NCBI GenBank assembly: GCA_017533825.1
Contig: JAFWIE010000012.1
Location: 39,424 to 103,423, forward strand
Origin: Atopobiaceae bacterium
GTDB taxonomy: Bacteria > Actinomycetota > Coriobacteriia > Coriobacteriales > Atopobiaceae
Direction: 5' to 3'
DNA: 64,000 nt
Each line of letters starts with the position of its first letter. Within the stretch, counting starts at the first letter, position 1. This document shows positions 33,810 through 42,933 of this stretch, one piece after another. Under the pieces are notes generated by a model. That model was not told where the DNA came from, did no database searches, and saw nothing but the letters and a program-made list of their open reading frames with translations. A program made the position numbers and the translations under genes.

Positions 33810-35831
33810 TTAAGAATACTGCGCACGTGAGAGCCACGCACGAGCCACCAATGCTCTCTCTTCCGCAGTGAACAATGTGCAGGCATTGTCGCATTCTTCC
33901 ATGCGGAGCAATTTGAGAAGTGTCGCACGCGACGGCTCTCCCATTGCAGCCATCGCTCTCACGAGCAAAACCGCCACATCCTCATCGCCCTCTATCATCC
34001 ACATAGCATCGGCGAACTCCGCGTCACAATCAGTACCGCCCAATTCAAGCAGCCTGCCCGTCGCCTCGTTGAATATGTGCGGCAACCCGCAGGACTCAAG
34101 GAGCGAGAGTAGGCGGAGAAGCGGTCCCGGCATACCACCATGCCCTCCGTAAAGAAGGCACATTCTGGACCCATGCACTTCCAAGCGCCATCCAAAGGTG
34201 GACTCGCCCTGCGCGGTATCCCCGAATTGTCCATCCCATAGATGCAAGCCTAACTCGCAAAGCCTTCGAGATGAGAAGTCCTGCGCGAGATCCACCCTCA
34301 TAGACTTCCAGACGCCCTCCAAGCTCACGGCCGCAATCCAGCGATAGGTCCAATCCTTTTTGTTTAGCTGAGGCTCCATGACGACTTCCATCATGGGGCG
34401 AGCAACTCCTTCGCGCCAACACGAGATGCGCAGCTTTGAGCACATGAGCAGCGTGTCGTATCGGTCTCGGGCTTCGGGTGAAAGGGCAAACCAAGCGAGA
34501 TAGCCCTCAATGCGCTTCCGTGAGTCTTCGGAATTGTCCCATCCCCTCGCACCACATCTCCCAGATCCGGGAGGCCACTCTCCGCTGCACATGGCATGGA
34601 CGACCACGGGGTTATGGACTCGAAGCAATCGGTAATTGGTTACGTGAGAGCGAGAGATGAACACTCTTCGCAAACCCCTCCTGTTCCTCGGCCGACCGAG
34701 CACGAGCATTCGCTTGCCATTCCCATACAATCCCGGATACACGTAGAGTCTGGCACCGGCTGGGAACATCTTCGTGCCAGCGCCTTTCGGCCTCCCTCGC
34801 CCGATGGGAGAATCCGAGACAACGTTCGCGACAAGACACCAGATCCATGTTGGCTCGACAACGGGCTCTTCCTCATCAGGTTCACGCAACACGGAGGACG
34901 CCACTATGACATCAGTACCTGCTTCCCCAGCATCTGCTTCAATGCGAGCCGCACGTTCAGCCTCCTCCTCGGCTTGTCGCCGCAACTCGGTTTTCCGCAA
35001 AACGTAGGCTACGATTGTCTCCGTCGTGAACCGAGCAACCTCCGCCCGTGACATGGCGCCGCGTTGTATGACGGATACTACGTCGATCACGTGCACTAAA
35101 TCCGGCGCCATGGGCTTGACGGCCTCCATGCGCTCGTTAATCTCGATGACACTAATGAGCGCTGAAGTTGGAGAGATGTCCGAGGGAGCTGTGACGACCA
35201 AGAGTCTCCGCCCACGCTCGTCGGTGATTACATCACCCTTTTGCGCATTGAACGCTCGCCGCATCTCCAGCATCGCACGACGGTCCGCCGTATCGATGGC
35301 GCGAAGGCATTCCGTTACTCCAGGAACGTCATGGATGAAGTCACGTTCTCTTTTCTCGTACGCAGTGTTACTCCGCTCCCATTCTCTGACGTGGGAAAGA
35401 GCAATCTCCCATGGATCGTAGGTGGGATGCTCGCTGTGGAAGGACTTCAGAAAGAGCTCCCTCCAAGGCGCGCCTCCAAAGAGACCAGGATCGGTAGACG
35501 CGGCCTCCCGGAATAGCCTTCCCCTCACACGGTATCCACGACCACTCCCATAAGGAATCGCCATGCCCTCCTCTGCAATGTCTCCGACGATCCACTGGCA
35601 CCCGTCGCTAGAACACACGGAGGGCGCCGAAGCCTGTCGCACGACATGATCGATTTTCTCCGCCGTGATCGTTCTTTGGGGAGGCACCTCGTCGGTGAGT
35701 CTCATTCCAGGCTCGTCCCAATACAGGTACTTCTCGCCCGGTACGATGACTTTGGAAATGCATACGGTATTTCCGTTTTTGAGCATTACCCGATCGTACA
35801 CCTTTAGATTGACGAGCTCGGAACTCAGCAT
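33810..35831 (-). CDS. Large hypothetical protein, two beta-rich domains
   Basis: A 673-residue protein that I cannot assign. The start at 35831 is chosen for GGGAGGGG 4-5 nt upstream; the frame is open to 35957. Residues 1-45 look like a small beta-barrel (VNLKVYDRVMLKNGNTVCISK). Residues about 310-400 hold EPTWIWCLVANVVSDSP, GAGTKMFPAGARLYVYPGLY and GNGKRMLVLGRPRNR, a pattern I recall from uncharacterised bacterial proteins that begin MWCIVGNIV. The rest has no membrane helix or catalytic motif that I can see; the C-terminal 150 residues are helical with HEAT-like hydrophobic spacing. Composition is slightly less GC-biased than its neighbours. Probably an accessory gene. Confidence 0.6.
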   Translation of the reverse strand: MLSSELVNLKVYDRVMLKNGNTVCISKVIVPGEKYLYWDEPGMRLTDEVPPQRTITAEKIDHVVRQASAPSVCSSDGCQWIVGDIAEEGMAIPYGSGRGYRVRGRLFREAASTDPGLFGGAPWRELFLKSFHSEHPTYDPWEIALSHVREWERSNTAYEKRERDFIHDVPGVTECLRAIDTADRRAMLEMRRAFNAQKGDVITDERGRRLLVVTAPSDISPTSALISVIEINERMEAVKPMAPDLVHVIDVVSVIQRGAMSRAEVARFTTETIVAYVLRKTELRRQAEEEAERAARIEADAGEAGTDVIVASSVLREPDEEEPVVEPTWIWCLVANVVSDSPIGRGRPKGAGTKMFPAGARLYVYPGLYGNGKRMLVLGRPRNRRGLRRVFISRSHVTNYRLLRVHNPVVVHAMCSGEWPPGSGRCGARGWDNSEDSRKRIEGYLAWFALSPEARDRYDTLLMCSKLRISCWREGVARPMMEVVMEPQLNKKDWTYRWIAAVSLEGVWKSMRVDLAQDFSSRRLCELGLHLWDGQFGDTAQGESTFGWRLEVHGSRMCLLYGGHGGMPGPLLRLLSLLESCGLPHIFNEATGRLLELGGTDCDAEFADAMWMIEGDEDVAVLLVRAMAAMGEPSRATLLKLLRMEECDNACTLFTAEERALVARAWLSRAQYS

Positions 35832-36042
35832 ACGACCCCTCCCAACGCCATGCGCAAACAGCGCAACTTGCTTTGGCATGATTGTCTCAGGAGGCATGGA
35901 CAACAATTGCTGGCGGCCGTCGCTCACGACGGGAAGTTCTGGCTCCTCGCCGAGCACCCAAAGACAGAGACCGTCATCCTCGCGGAGTTAGACAACATCA
36001 TCGTCAACACCACGCTTCTGTGTGAGGAGTTGACGACTCCGC

Positions 36043-38364
36043 TTACCACCCGAGGATGCGGTCGCGCATGCCCTCGATGTCGAGCACGCCGTAGGCGAAG
36101 CCTTTGCGCACGAGCTCCTCGGGCACGAACTCGTCGTACTTGTCGAAGACGGGCACCTCGGCGGGATACACCAGCTCCAAGGGGTCGAACTCCTCGGCGG
36201 CGGCCGTCTGCAGCGCGTCCATGAAGTCCTCCGCACTCGCCCGCATGCGGAACTGGATGAAGTACGGCCTGCTCACGTCCACGCCCTTGACGCCCAGATC
36301 CTTGGGAAGCCGCAACTTGATGAGACGCTCCAGCGCAAGGAAGGCATACGTCCCCAGCCACGGGAAGAGCGCCCACATGTCGCCGCCCAGGTTGATGAGC
36401 GGCTCGCGGCCGATACCTGCGTTCATCGCCACGGTCCGCGCGTGCGCAAGCCGCGCACGGGCGTTGTCGCGCAGGTACGGATAGTCGCGCGCCTCCACGA
36501 GCACCTGCCGCATGCGCTCGAGCACGCGCGTGTTGATGTCGCCAGGGCACTCGCCGAAGTACGCCGGCACCTTGCCGCGCACCTGTGTGCAGTATACGAG
36601 CCGACGTTTGTGGTCAATCTCCTCGACGATCCACACGTGTCCGGCGATGGCGAGCTTCTCTCCCACCGGCGGCGGCTGGACCACGGTACCAAGCTCTTGC
36701 GACTCGCTGCGCACCGTGTACTCCTCGCTCTCGACGAAGACGCCGTAGAAGCGGAAGTTGTTGGTGACACGCTCGCCCGCAAGTCCCACGATGAGCCCGC
36801 CCGTCTCGGTCTGCTCGATGTGGCCAATCTCGAGAAGGTGGCGCAGCAGCACGCGGTAGTCGTCGGCGTCCACGCGATGGAAGTAGGCCAGGCTCAGCAC
36901 GCGGCCGGCCAGCGCGGCGGGGCTCATCTCGCCACCCGACGCGAGCGTCGCCATCGTCTGGTGGTAGAGCAGGCTGTAGGGCAGCCGGTCCAGGCGCGGC
37001 GGCTCCACCCAGCGCTCCTCAAGATAGAGCTGCACGAGCGCGATGCCCTGGAGTAGCTTCCACGGCATCGTCTCGCTCACCATGGCGCGCGGCTCAGGTG
37101 GATCCTCCCGCATGACGAACCACATCTCGGGCGGAGCGCCTCGTCTGCCCGTGCGGCCCATGCGCTGCAGGAAGGCGCTCACGGTGAAGGGGGCGTCTAT
37201 CTGGAACGCGCGCTCGAGTCGCCCGATGTCGATGCCGAGTTCGAGCGTGGCCGTGGTGCAGGTGGTGAGGGCGAGGTCTTCGTCGCGCATGAGCTCCTCG
37301 GCCGTCTCGCGAAAGCTCGCGCTGAGGTTGCCGTGATGGATGAGGAAGCGGTCCGGCTCGCCGTTTGCCTCGCAGTAGCTGCGCAGTGTGGTGGTCACGG
37401 CCTCGCAGTCCTCGCGCGAATTGGTGAAGACGAGGCACTTGCGACCCTGCGTGTGCTCGTATATATAACCGATGCCCGGGTCGGCATTGAGCGGAGCATC
37501 ATCGGTCGCGTCGTCTTCCATCGGGTCGGGACTCTGCAACGCGGGTGTCGGATTGGGCTCGCTCCCCAAGGGCACGGGCGCAGGTAGGGCATGGTCGTCC
37601 ACGGCCTCGACGATGGCGTCAACGTGGGTGTCGCCTCGGCTCGTCTCGCTCGCCTGCCGCCCATAGGTGTAGAAGTGCTCCATGGAAATGCGCCACGTCT
37701 GCCCCGCCGCCGCCACGCGCGGGACCACGGTCGTACGCCCGGTTCCCTGCGCGAGCAGTGCGCCCGTGGCCTCGGGATCGCCAATCGTCGCCGAAAGCCC
37801 GATGCGGCGCGGGTTGCACCCCGCCATGCGCGAGAGGCGCTCGAGCAGGCAGAGCGTCTGTCCCCCGCGGTCGCCTCGAAGCAACGAGTGCACCTCGTCG
37901 ATCACCACGAAGCGCAGGTCACCAAAGAGGCGCGGGATGGCTGAGTGACGATGCAGCAGCATGGCCTCAAGCGACTCAGGCGTTATCTGCAGTATGCCGC
38001 GCGGCTTCTTCATGAGGCGCGCCTTGTGAGAAGCGCTCACGTCTCCGTGCCAGTGCCACACGGGAATGTCGGCCTCCAGGCAGAGGTCCGTGAGCCGGTA
38101 GAACTGGTCGTTGATGAGCGCCTTGAGCGGCCCCACGTAGATGGCGCCCACCGTCGCGGGTGGGTCCTCGTCAAAGAGCGTGAGAATCGGGAAGAATGCC
38201 GCCTCCGTCTTGCCCGATGCGGTGGAGGAGGTGAGCAGCACGTGCTCGTCTGTATCGAAGATGGCCTCAGCCGCCGCGACCTGAATGCCGCGCAACGACT
38301 CCCAATCGTGCGCGTAGATGAAGTCCTGCACGAACGGCGCAAACCTGCTGAAGACGTCGGACAT
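36043..38364 (-). CDS. Lhr-like DEAD/DEAH-box helicase
   Basis: A 773-residue superfamily 2 helicase. Motif I TSSTASGKTEAAFFP near residue 40, Ia YVGPLKALINDQF, motif II VIDEVHSLLRGDRGG near 150 (DEVH), motif III LSATIGDPEATG, and motifs IV-VI with LVFTNSREDCEAV, ATLELGIDIG and QRMGRTGRRG near 400. The family includes Lhr-type DNA repair helicases, but this protein is half the length of full Lhr and lacks its long C-terminal extension. An acidic insertion near 270 (DPMEDDATDDAPLNADPG) is unusual. It begins 3 nt after the phosphatase gene, so the two are co-transcribed. Confidence 0.85.
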   Translation of the reverse strand: MSDVFSRFAPFVQDFIYAHDWESLRGIQVAAAEAIFDTDEHVLLTSSTASGKTEAAFFPILTLFDEDPPATVGAIYVGPLKALINDQFYRLTDLCLEADIPVWHWHGDVSASHKARLMKKPRGILQITPESLEAMLLHRHSAIPRLFGDLRFVVIDEVHSLLRGDRGGQTLCLLERLSRMAGCNPRRIGLSATIGDPEATGALLAQGTGRTTVVPRVAAAGQTWRISMEHFYTYGRQASETSRGDTHVDAIVEAVDDHALPAPVPLGSEPNPTPALQSPDPMEDDATDDAPLNADPGIGYIYEHTQGRKCLVFTNSREDCEAVTTTLRSYCEANGEPDRFLIHHGNLSASFRETAEELMRDEDLALTTCTTATLELGIDIGRLERAFQIDAPFTVSAFLQRMGRTGRRGAPPEMWFVMREDPPEPRAMVSETMPWKLLQGIALVQLYLEERWVEPPRLDRLPYSLLYHQTMATLASGGEMSPAALAGRVLSLAYFHRVDADDYRVLLRHLLEIGHIEQTETGGLIVGLAGERVTNNFRFYGVFVESEEYTVRSESQELGTVVQPPPVGEKLAIAGHVWIVEEIDHKRRLVYCTQVRGKVPAYFGECPGDINTRVLERMRQVLVEARDYPYLRDNARARLAHARTVAMNAGIGREPLINLGGDMWALFPWLGTYAFLALERLIKLRLPKDLGVKGVDVSRPYFIQFRMRASAEDFMDALQTAAAEEFDPLELVYPAEVPVFDKYDEFVPEELVRKGFAYGVLDIEGMRDRILGW

Positions 38365-38367
38365 CGG

Positions 38368-38832
38368 CTAGTGCCCCTTTCGCACGATGGCTGCCAGCAG
38401 CGCCTCGCAGCCGCGCCGCACGTCGGCATAGGTGGTGTCGTAGTCGTTGGTGTACCAGGGGTCGTCAATCTCGCGCGGCTCGTCCGTCCAGTCGAGCAGC
38501 AGGTGCACCTTGTGCTCGGGGTCGCGCCTGAGAATGCGCATCATGTCGCGGCGGTTCTCTCGGTCCATGCCCACGATGAGGTCGTATCGCTCGTAGTCGG
38601 CGCTCGTCATCGCCGTCGAGCGATGCCCGCCGCACCGAATGCCGTGCTTGCGCAGCACCTCCTGCGTGCGGGGATGCACACCCCACCCCAAGGCGTCGCG
38701 CGTCGCGGCCGCAGAGTCGGCAACGACCCGCCCCTCCAGCCCCGCCTCGCGCACGAGGTGGCGCATCACATACTCGGCCATGGTGGACCGGCAGATGTTT
38801 CCGTGACAGATGAACAGTATGCGTGTGGGCAT
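38368..38832 (-). CDS. Low-molecular-weight protein-tyrosine phosphatase
   Basis: A 154-residue phosphatase (arsenate-reductase fold). The P-loop FICHGNICRSTMAE near residue 8 contains the CxxxxxCRS nucleophile loop, and the general acid is in DDPWYTNDYDTTYADV near 128. ATG has AAGGAGG 7 nt upstream. It shares a transcript with the downstream helicase, an association I do not recognise from known systems. Confidence 0.93.
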   Translation of the reverse strand: MPTRILFICHGNICRSTMAEYVMRHLVREAGLEGRVVADSAAATRDALGWGVHPRTQEVLRKHGIRCGGHRSTAMTSADYERYDLIVGMDRENRRDMMRILRRDPEHKVHLLLDWTDEPREIDDPWYTNDYDTTYADVRRGCEALLAAIVRKGH

Positions 38833-38935
38833 CGCGACCTCCTTGCGCTCCTTATCATGGAAGTATAGGCCAGAATGGTTGCGCGGGAAGCGCAGTCACC
38901 ATAGCGGATGGGAAGTAGCCGCTGGTAGTTGCAAT

Positions 38936-38965
38936 GCTCATATTGCAATGAGCTTGGGCTATACT
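38936..38965 (+). promoter_or_regulatory. Palindrome and -10 box before the DUF5692-like gene
   Basis: GCTCAT, 6 nt, ATGAGC (38936-38953) is a perfect inverted repeat. It covers the expected -35 position of a promoter whose -10 box TATACT is at 38960-38965. TTGCAATG also occurs twice nearby. The layout suggests an operator. Confidence 0.45.
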
Positions 38966-39004
38966 ATCCTTGCTTTAATCATAGTCAACATTGAAAGGAC
39001 TCCC

Positions 39005-40063
39005 ATGCTCTTGTTCAATGCCTCGTCCCCCATCCAGTGGATCGGCTGGCTGCTGGTCTTTGTGGGACTCATCGTCACCAACGAAATCGAGCGCCGCAGC
39101 AAGCTCGGCGGCCTCATCTTCTTTGTGGGCCTGCCCATCCTCATGACCATCTACTGCATCGCCATCGGCATCGGCGTCGCCAACGGTGCGGAATGGGCGC
39201 TCAACAACCCCACGCACATCTACCAGAACGGCTGGTTCCACTACGCAAAGGTCTACGCCGCGCTCACCGGCTGCATCGGCTTCATGGCCATCAAGTACAA
39301 GTGGGGCGCACTGGGGCGTGCCCATTGGTTCCGCGCCTTCCCGTTCGTGATCGTTGCCATCAACATCCTCATCGCCGTGGTCTCGGACTTCGAGAGCTTC
39401 CTGCACTTCACCAGCGGTGACTACACCATCGTGACAGCTGGCAGCGAACTCGAGCAATATGCCGCCGTCGGCGCCCCGGTATGGCTCACGAGCGAGGGCG
39501 TGTGGCAGCTCTGCGGCATCAACAACCTCTTCAACGGCATCGCCGGCCTCATCAACATCTTCTGCATGACGGCCTGGTGGAGCGTCTACGCCGGCAAGGG
39601 CGAGGAGGACATGCTCTGGCCCGACATGACATGGGTCTACATCGTGGCATACGACATCTGGAACTTCTGCTACACCTACAACTGCCTGCCCACGCACTCG
39701 TTCTTCTGCGGCTTCGCGCTGCTGCTCGCCCCCACCGTCGCCAACGCGATCTGGAACAAGGGCGGCTGGATCCAGAACCGCGCCAACACGCTTGCCACCT
39801 GGTGCATGTTTGCGCAGGTCTTCCCGTGGTTCCAAGAGGAGTCGATGTTCCGCACCGTCTCCGTGCAGAACCCCGCAATCACCAATGCCATCGCCATCGC
39901 CGCCTTCGTCGTCAACGTCGCCGCAATCGCCTATATCGCCTACCGCGCCAAGAAGCTCGGCGTCAACCCGTACAAGAGCGACGTCTTCGTGGGAACGCGC
40001 GACTGGGAGCAGGCGACCGCACGTCGCGAGAGCCCCGCGCTCGACCCCGCAATTACCGCGTAG
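39005..40063 (+). CDS. Polytopic membrane protein, DUF5692-like
   Basis: A 352-residue membrane protein with about nine or ten helices, starting at the ATG preceded by AAAGGA. Conserved-looking loops include NPTHIYQNGWFHYAKVYAAL, LTSEGVWQLCGINNLFNGI and WVYIVAYDIWNFCYTYNCLP; the many buried Trp, Asn and Tyr residues suggest a transporter or membrane enzyme. I recall this pattern as DUF5692, without confirmation. The gene stands alone, with a palindrome upstream and a strong hairpin terminator downstream. Function unknown. Confidence 0.75.
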   Translation: MLLFNASSPIQWIGWLLVFVGLIVTNEIERRSKLGGLIFFVGLPILMTIYCIAIGIGVANGAEWALNNPTHIYQNGWFHYAKVYAALTGCIGFMAIKYKWGALGRAHWFRAFPFVIVAINILIAVVSDFESFLHFTSGDYTIVTAGSELEQYAAVGAPVWLTSEGVWQLCGINNLFNGIAGLINIFCMTAWWSVYAGKGEEDMLWPDMTWVYIVAYDIWNFCYTYNCLPTHSFFCGFALLLAPTVANAIWNKGGWIQNRANTLATWCMFAQVFPWFQEESMFRTVSVQNPAITNAIAIAAFVVNVAAIAYIAYRAKKLGVNPYKSDVFVGTRDWEQATARRESPALDPAITA

Positions 40064-40148
40064 CCGCGATCACCGCGTAGCGGCCACTGGCCCATTGCCG
40101 CAGGCCTAGTGTCACGGGTTCAGTCTGCCTGTGGCCACTTGAACCAGC

Positions 40149-40185
40149 GAGGAGCCCCGGACGGATGATTCGTCCGGGGCTCCTC
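40149..40185 (+). terminator. Hairpin terminator after the membrane protein gene
   Basis: A perfect 15-bp stem, GAGGAGCCCCGGACG with its complement at 40171-40185, and a 7-nt loop; the following T run is poor (CCTTCTG). Confidence 0.7.
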
Positions 40186-40229
40186 CCTTCTGCGCCTGGT
40201 CGCATGCGGCGAGGATCCTGCTAGGACTA

Positions 40230-40497
40230 TCACTTCCTGCCAAAGAGGCCAGAGAAGAGGGACTTGCGGCGACGCTTGATACGCCTGCCATCACGGGCAT
40301 AGCCAAACACCTCGTCGAGGTTCTGTATGTTGTTTGGAACCGTCGCCACCAGGCGCTAAATCAATCGCAAGCACCCCACTTGCATCGACCGACCAGAAGA
40401 TGCCTTCATCCTCATGTCTTCCCGCATCGACCATCACAATCCCCCCAATCCGCAAGATCTTCTCGTCATATTCGCGTACCAGTCGCCCCTCGCACAT
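40230..40497 (-). pseudogene. Frameshifted small hypothetical gene
   Basis: The first part reads MCEGRLVREYDEKILRIGG ... ASGVLAIDLAPGG in one frame. Beyond that, a second frame reads NNIQNLDEVFGYARDGRRIK and ends in RRRKSLFSGLFGRK with a stop at 40230, which looks like the genuine basic C-terminus. One base gained or lost around 40340-40350 joins them. I do not recognise the family. A sequencing error or programmed frameshift is not excluded. Confidence 0.45.
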
Positions 40498-40510
40498 AGC
40501 ATGCTGTTGC

Positions 40511-40607
40511 TATAATGGCCCCAATCGTCAGCCGGAGACCCGTGGTCTTAGCCACCACTGGGCCTCGTCTTGCTGTCCGCATGATATCTCACAGAAGCGG
40601 AAGCGTC
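40511..40607 (+). promoter_or_regulatory. Extended -10 promoter and structured leader of the ABC-F gene
   Basis: TGCTATAAT gives an extended -10 box (TATAAT 40511-40516). The approximately 85-nt leader contains GTGGTcttagccACCAC nested in GGCCC/GGGCC, which could fold as an attenuator of the kind seen before ABC-F resistance genes. Confidence 0.5.
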
Positions 40608-42095
40608 ATGCAGCTCAACCTCTCGAGCATCGAGTACACGTACCCCACCACAGTGGAACCCGCCCTACGTGGCGTGACTGCCACATTTCCTCAGGGTTGG
40701 ACCGGCATCGTGGGCGACAACGGAGGCGGCAAGACGACGATCGCCTTAGTAGCCTGCGGAATCCTGCAACCCGATGCGGGATCCGTCTCTCCCCAGCTTC
40801 TCCCCCTCTACTGCGCGCAGGACGCGACCGACCTACCAAGCAATTTGGAGGACTTCGCGCTCGCGTACAATGGCCGCGCCGTTCGCCTTCGTCGCGACCT
40901 TGGCATAGAGGACGACTGGCCATGGCGCTACCGCACGCTCTCGGGCGGCCAACAGAAGCGACTCCAAGTGGCATGCGCCCTGTGGGCAGATCCCGACGTG
41001 CTTGCCGTAGACGAGCCAACGAACCATGTTGACGCTGCCACGAGGAGGGCGATTTCGGCCACGCTCAAGAAGTTCCGTGGCGTGGGGCTACTGATTTCGC
41101 ACGACCGCGAGCTGCTCGACGACCTTTGCTCACAGTGCCTGTTTGTGTCTGACGGAAAGGCAACCATGCGCCCGGGAGGGTATTCGCAGGCGTCGTCGCA
41201 GGCAACGTTGGAACGGTCGACCGCAATACATGCGAGGGAAACTGCGAAGAAGGAGAAGGCACGTATAGAGCGCGAGGCACAGCGCCGCCGCGAGGAGGCG
41301 TCACGCGCCGCCGGCAAGCGGAGCCTGCGAGGCGTGAGCAAGCACGACGGCGACGCGCGACACAGAAAGCGCGTGGCGGTTGTCTCTGGCAAGGATGGAC
41401 AGGCGGGCAGGCTCTCGTCCCGCATGGAAAGCAGGCTGCAAACCGCCGGGGCTAAGCTTGCAGCAACACGCGTGGAGAAGCGCTACGACGCAGACGTGTG
41501 GCTCGATGCCACGCCCAGCAGGCGCAAGGTGCTCCTTCGCATGGAGCCGCAGCTTCTGTCCCTCGGGGACGAGGTGCTGAGCGTACCGGCGCTGCACATT
41601 GCCAACGCGGACCACATCGGCCTCACAGGCGATAACGGCACCGGCAAGACGACACTGGTCAAGCACATCACGGCAAGCCTGCCCGGGAACACGCGGACAC
41701 TCTACATACCGCAAGAGCCCGACGAGGAGCAGAAAAGCTCCGCCATCGCGACGCTGCGCGACCTTCCCAGCGAACGACGAGGACGGGCGCTCTCCATTGT
41801 GGCACAGCTCAACTCCGAACCGGAACGCATCTTGGAGGGCGGCGCCATCAGTCCCGGGGAGATGCGCAAGCTCATGCTTGCGCTCGGGATCCTCGACGAG
41901 CCGGAGCTTATCATCATGGACGAGCCTACCAACCACCTGGACATCAGCTCAACCGAGGCGCTCGAGCGCGTACTCATGGCGTATCCCGGCGCACTTCTTC
42001 TGGTGTCGCACGACGCGGCGCTCATCGAAGCCGCCACCCATATCGCATGGCGTATCGAGTGGCATAGGGGCAGGTACGAGCTCGTTGTGCGATAG
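40608..42095 (+). CDS. ABC-F family ATPase (ribosome protection type)
   Basis: A 495-residue cytoplasmic protein with two ATPase domains and no membrane segment. NBD1: GDNGGGKTTIAL, LSGGQQKRLQVA, VLAVDEPTNHVD, SHDREL. A highly charged linker follows (about 195-290, rich in R, E, K). NBD2: GDNGTGKTTLVK near 345, a degenerate signature ISPGEMRKLMLA, and IIMDEPTNHLD. ABC-F proteins act on the ribosome, and those of this length and linker include antibiotic-resistance factors (Lsa/Vga/Msr groups) as well as housekeeping ones; resistance cannot be concluded. Start chosen at 40608 for GGAAG upstream; in-frame ATGs at 40515 and 40581 lack ribosome sites and overlap the promoter. Confidence 0.85.
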   Translation: MQLNLSSIEYTYPTTVEPALRGVTATFPQGWTGIVGDNGGGKTTIALVACGILQPDAGSVSPQLLPLYCAQDATDLPSNLEDFALAYNGRAVRLRRDLGIEDDWPWRYRTLSGGQQKRLQVACALWADPDVLAVDEPTNHVDAATRRAISATLKKFRGVGLLISHDRELLDDLCSQCLFVSDGKATMRPGGYSQASSQATLERSTAIHARETAKKEKARIEREAQRRREEASRAAGKRSLRGVSKHDGDARHRKRVAVVSGKDGQAGRLSSRMESRLQTAGAKLAATRVEKRYDADVWLDATPSRRKVLLRMEPQLLSLGDEVLSVPALHIANADHIGLTGDNGTGKTTLVKHITASLPGNTRTLYIPQEPDEEQKSSAIATLRDLPSERRGRALSIVAQLNSEPERILEGGAISPGEMRKLMLALGILDEPELIIMDEPTNHLDISSTEALERVLMAYPGALLLVSHDAALIEAATHIAWRIEWHRGRYELVVR

Positions 42096-42113
42096 CTTTG
42101 GCCTCCCCCAGTC

Positions 42114-42590
42114 TCAATGGATGGCTGACAATCGATCGTTTATCGCCTGCGTCACTTCCCCGTCGGTGCGTGTGTACTCGATAGTCTCCCCATCATTGCT
42201 ACTAATCCAGCAACTCAATTTGTGCGAATAATCGGAAAGGTCGGTAGCGCTACCAAACGTGTTTACGAATAGTGCCATCTCGTCGATGAAGGACAACTCT
42301 TCATCCGAAAAGGGCGTGTTTTCGCATCTCCGTGACGCGAGTATTTCCCCGTAACCATACTCAATGAAGTCTACGACACCTCGTTCCGCAAGGATAAAGC
42401 GGACCTCCTTGCAATCGATAACTGGGCCATATGTTGCATGAGCGTAAGTCAACCCAGTGAGTGATTGGCTGGTCTTATCGAAGTAAGCCATGCCAACAAA
42501 GAATGTGGCCTTTTGGAACTTTGTCCAATACAGCTCCTTGCGTCTCTCGGCAAGGATGAATGCCAGTGCTACGACGCGCTCGAGGCTCAG
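42114..42590 (-). CDS. Panacea (DUF4065)-like antitoxin domain, possibly truncated
   Basis: From the ATG at 42491 only 125 residues are encoded (MAYFDKTSQSLTGLTYAHA), but the same frame continues upstream and reads ERVVALAFILAERRKELYWT then KFQKATFFVG, which is the expected start of a Panacea domain; it would begin near a CTG at 42590, giving about 158 residues. Other family features are YGPVI, LSFIDEMALFVNTFG and LSDYSHKLSCW. Panacea proteins are antitoxins or chaperone-like partners of diverse toxins. No ATG or ribosome site is seen at the true domain start, and stops lie just upstream, so the 5' end may be lost or use a rare start. Confidence 0.6.
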   Translation of the reverse strand: MSLERVVALAFILAERRKELYWTKFQKATFFVGMAYFDKTSQSLTGLTYAHATYGPVIDCKEVRFILAERGVVDFIEYGYGEILASRRCENTPFSDEELSFIDEMALFVNTFGSATDLSDYSHKLSCWISSNDGETIEYTRTDGEVTQAINDRLSAIH

Positions 42591-42762
42591 CCCCTGTAAC
42601 CGTTGGCGGCCGACGGACTACTCGCCTCACGATCCTCCAAGGTGAGCCGTCTTTCGAACTCTTTGGCAGCGCCACCTTCCATCGCTTGTATGCGTTGCTC
42701 AATCCTGCCGACAGACCTATATACGTGATAGCCGCACTCAAGGCGGCCAGATGCTGGCATAG

Positions 42763-42933
42763 TTTAAACGCTTCCCATCGCTGTACCAGCGCGTTCGCGC
42801 GTACAACGTGGCCTTCTACAAAAGTCGCGACCCGCAAACGTACGAGAAGGCGTTGGCAAACCTCATTGACCACACGAAGCGCGGCGAGATGTACGGCGAA
42901 TGGAACGACTGCGTTCGGCTGCTCGATTACTGA
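42763..42933 (+). pseudogene. Gene remnant upstream of the Panacea-like gene
   Basis: A 56-residue open stretch immediately after an in-frame TAG reads FKRFPSLYQRVRAYNVAFYK and ends EMYGEWNDCVRLLDY. Codon usage and composition look protein-coding, but there is no start. I do not recognise the family; it may be the C-terminus of a lost partner or mobile-element gene. Confidence 0.4.
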
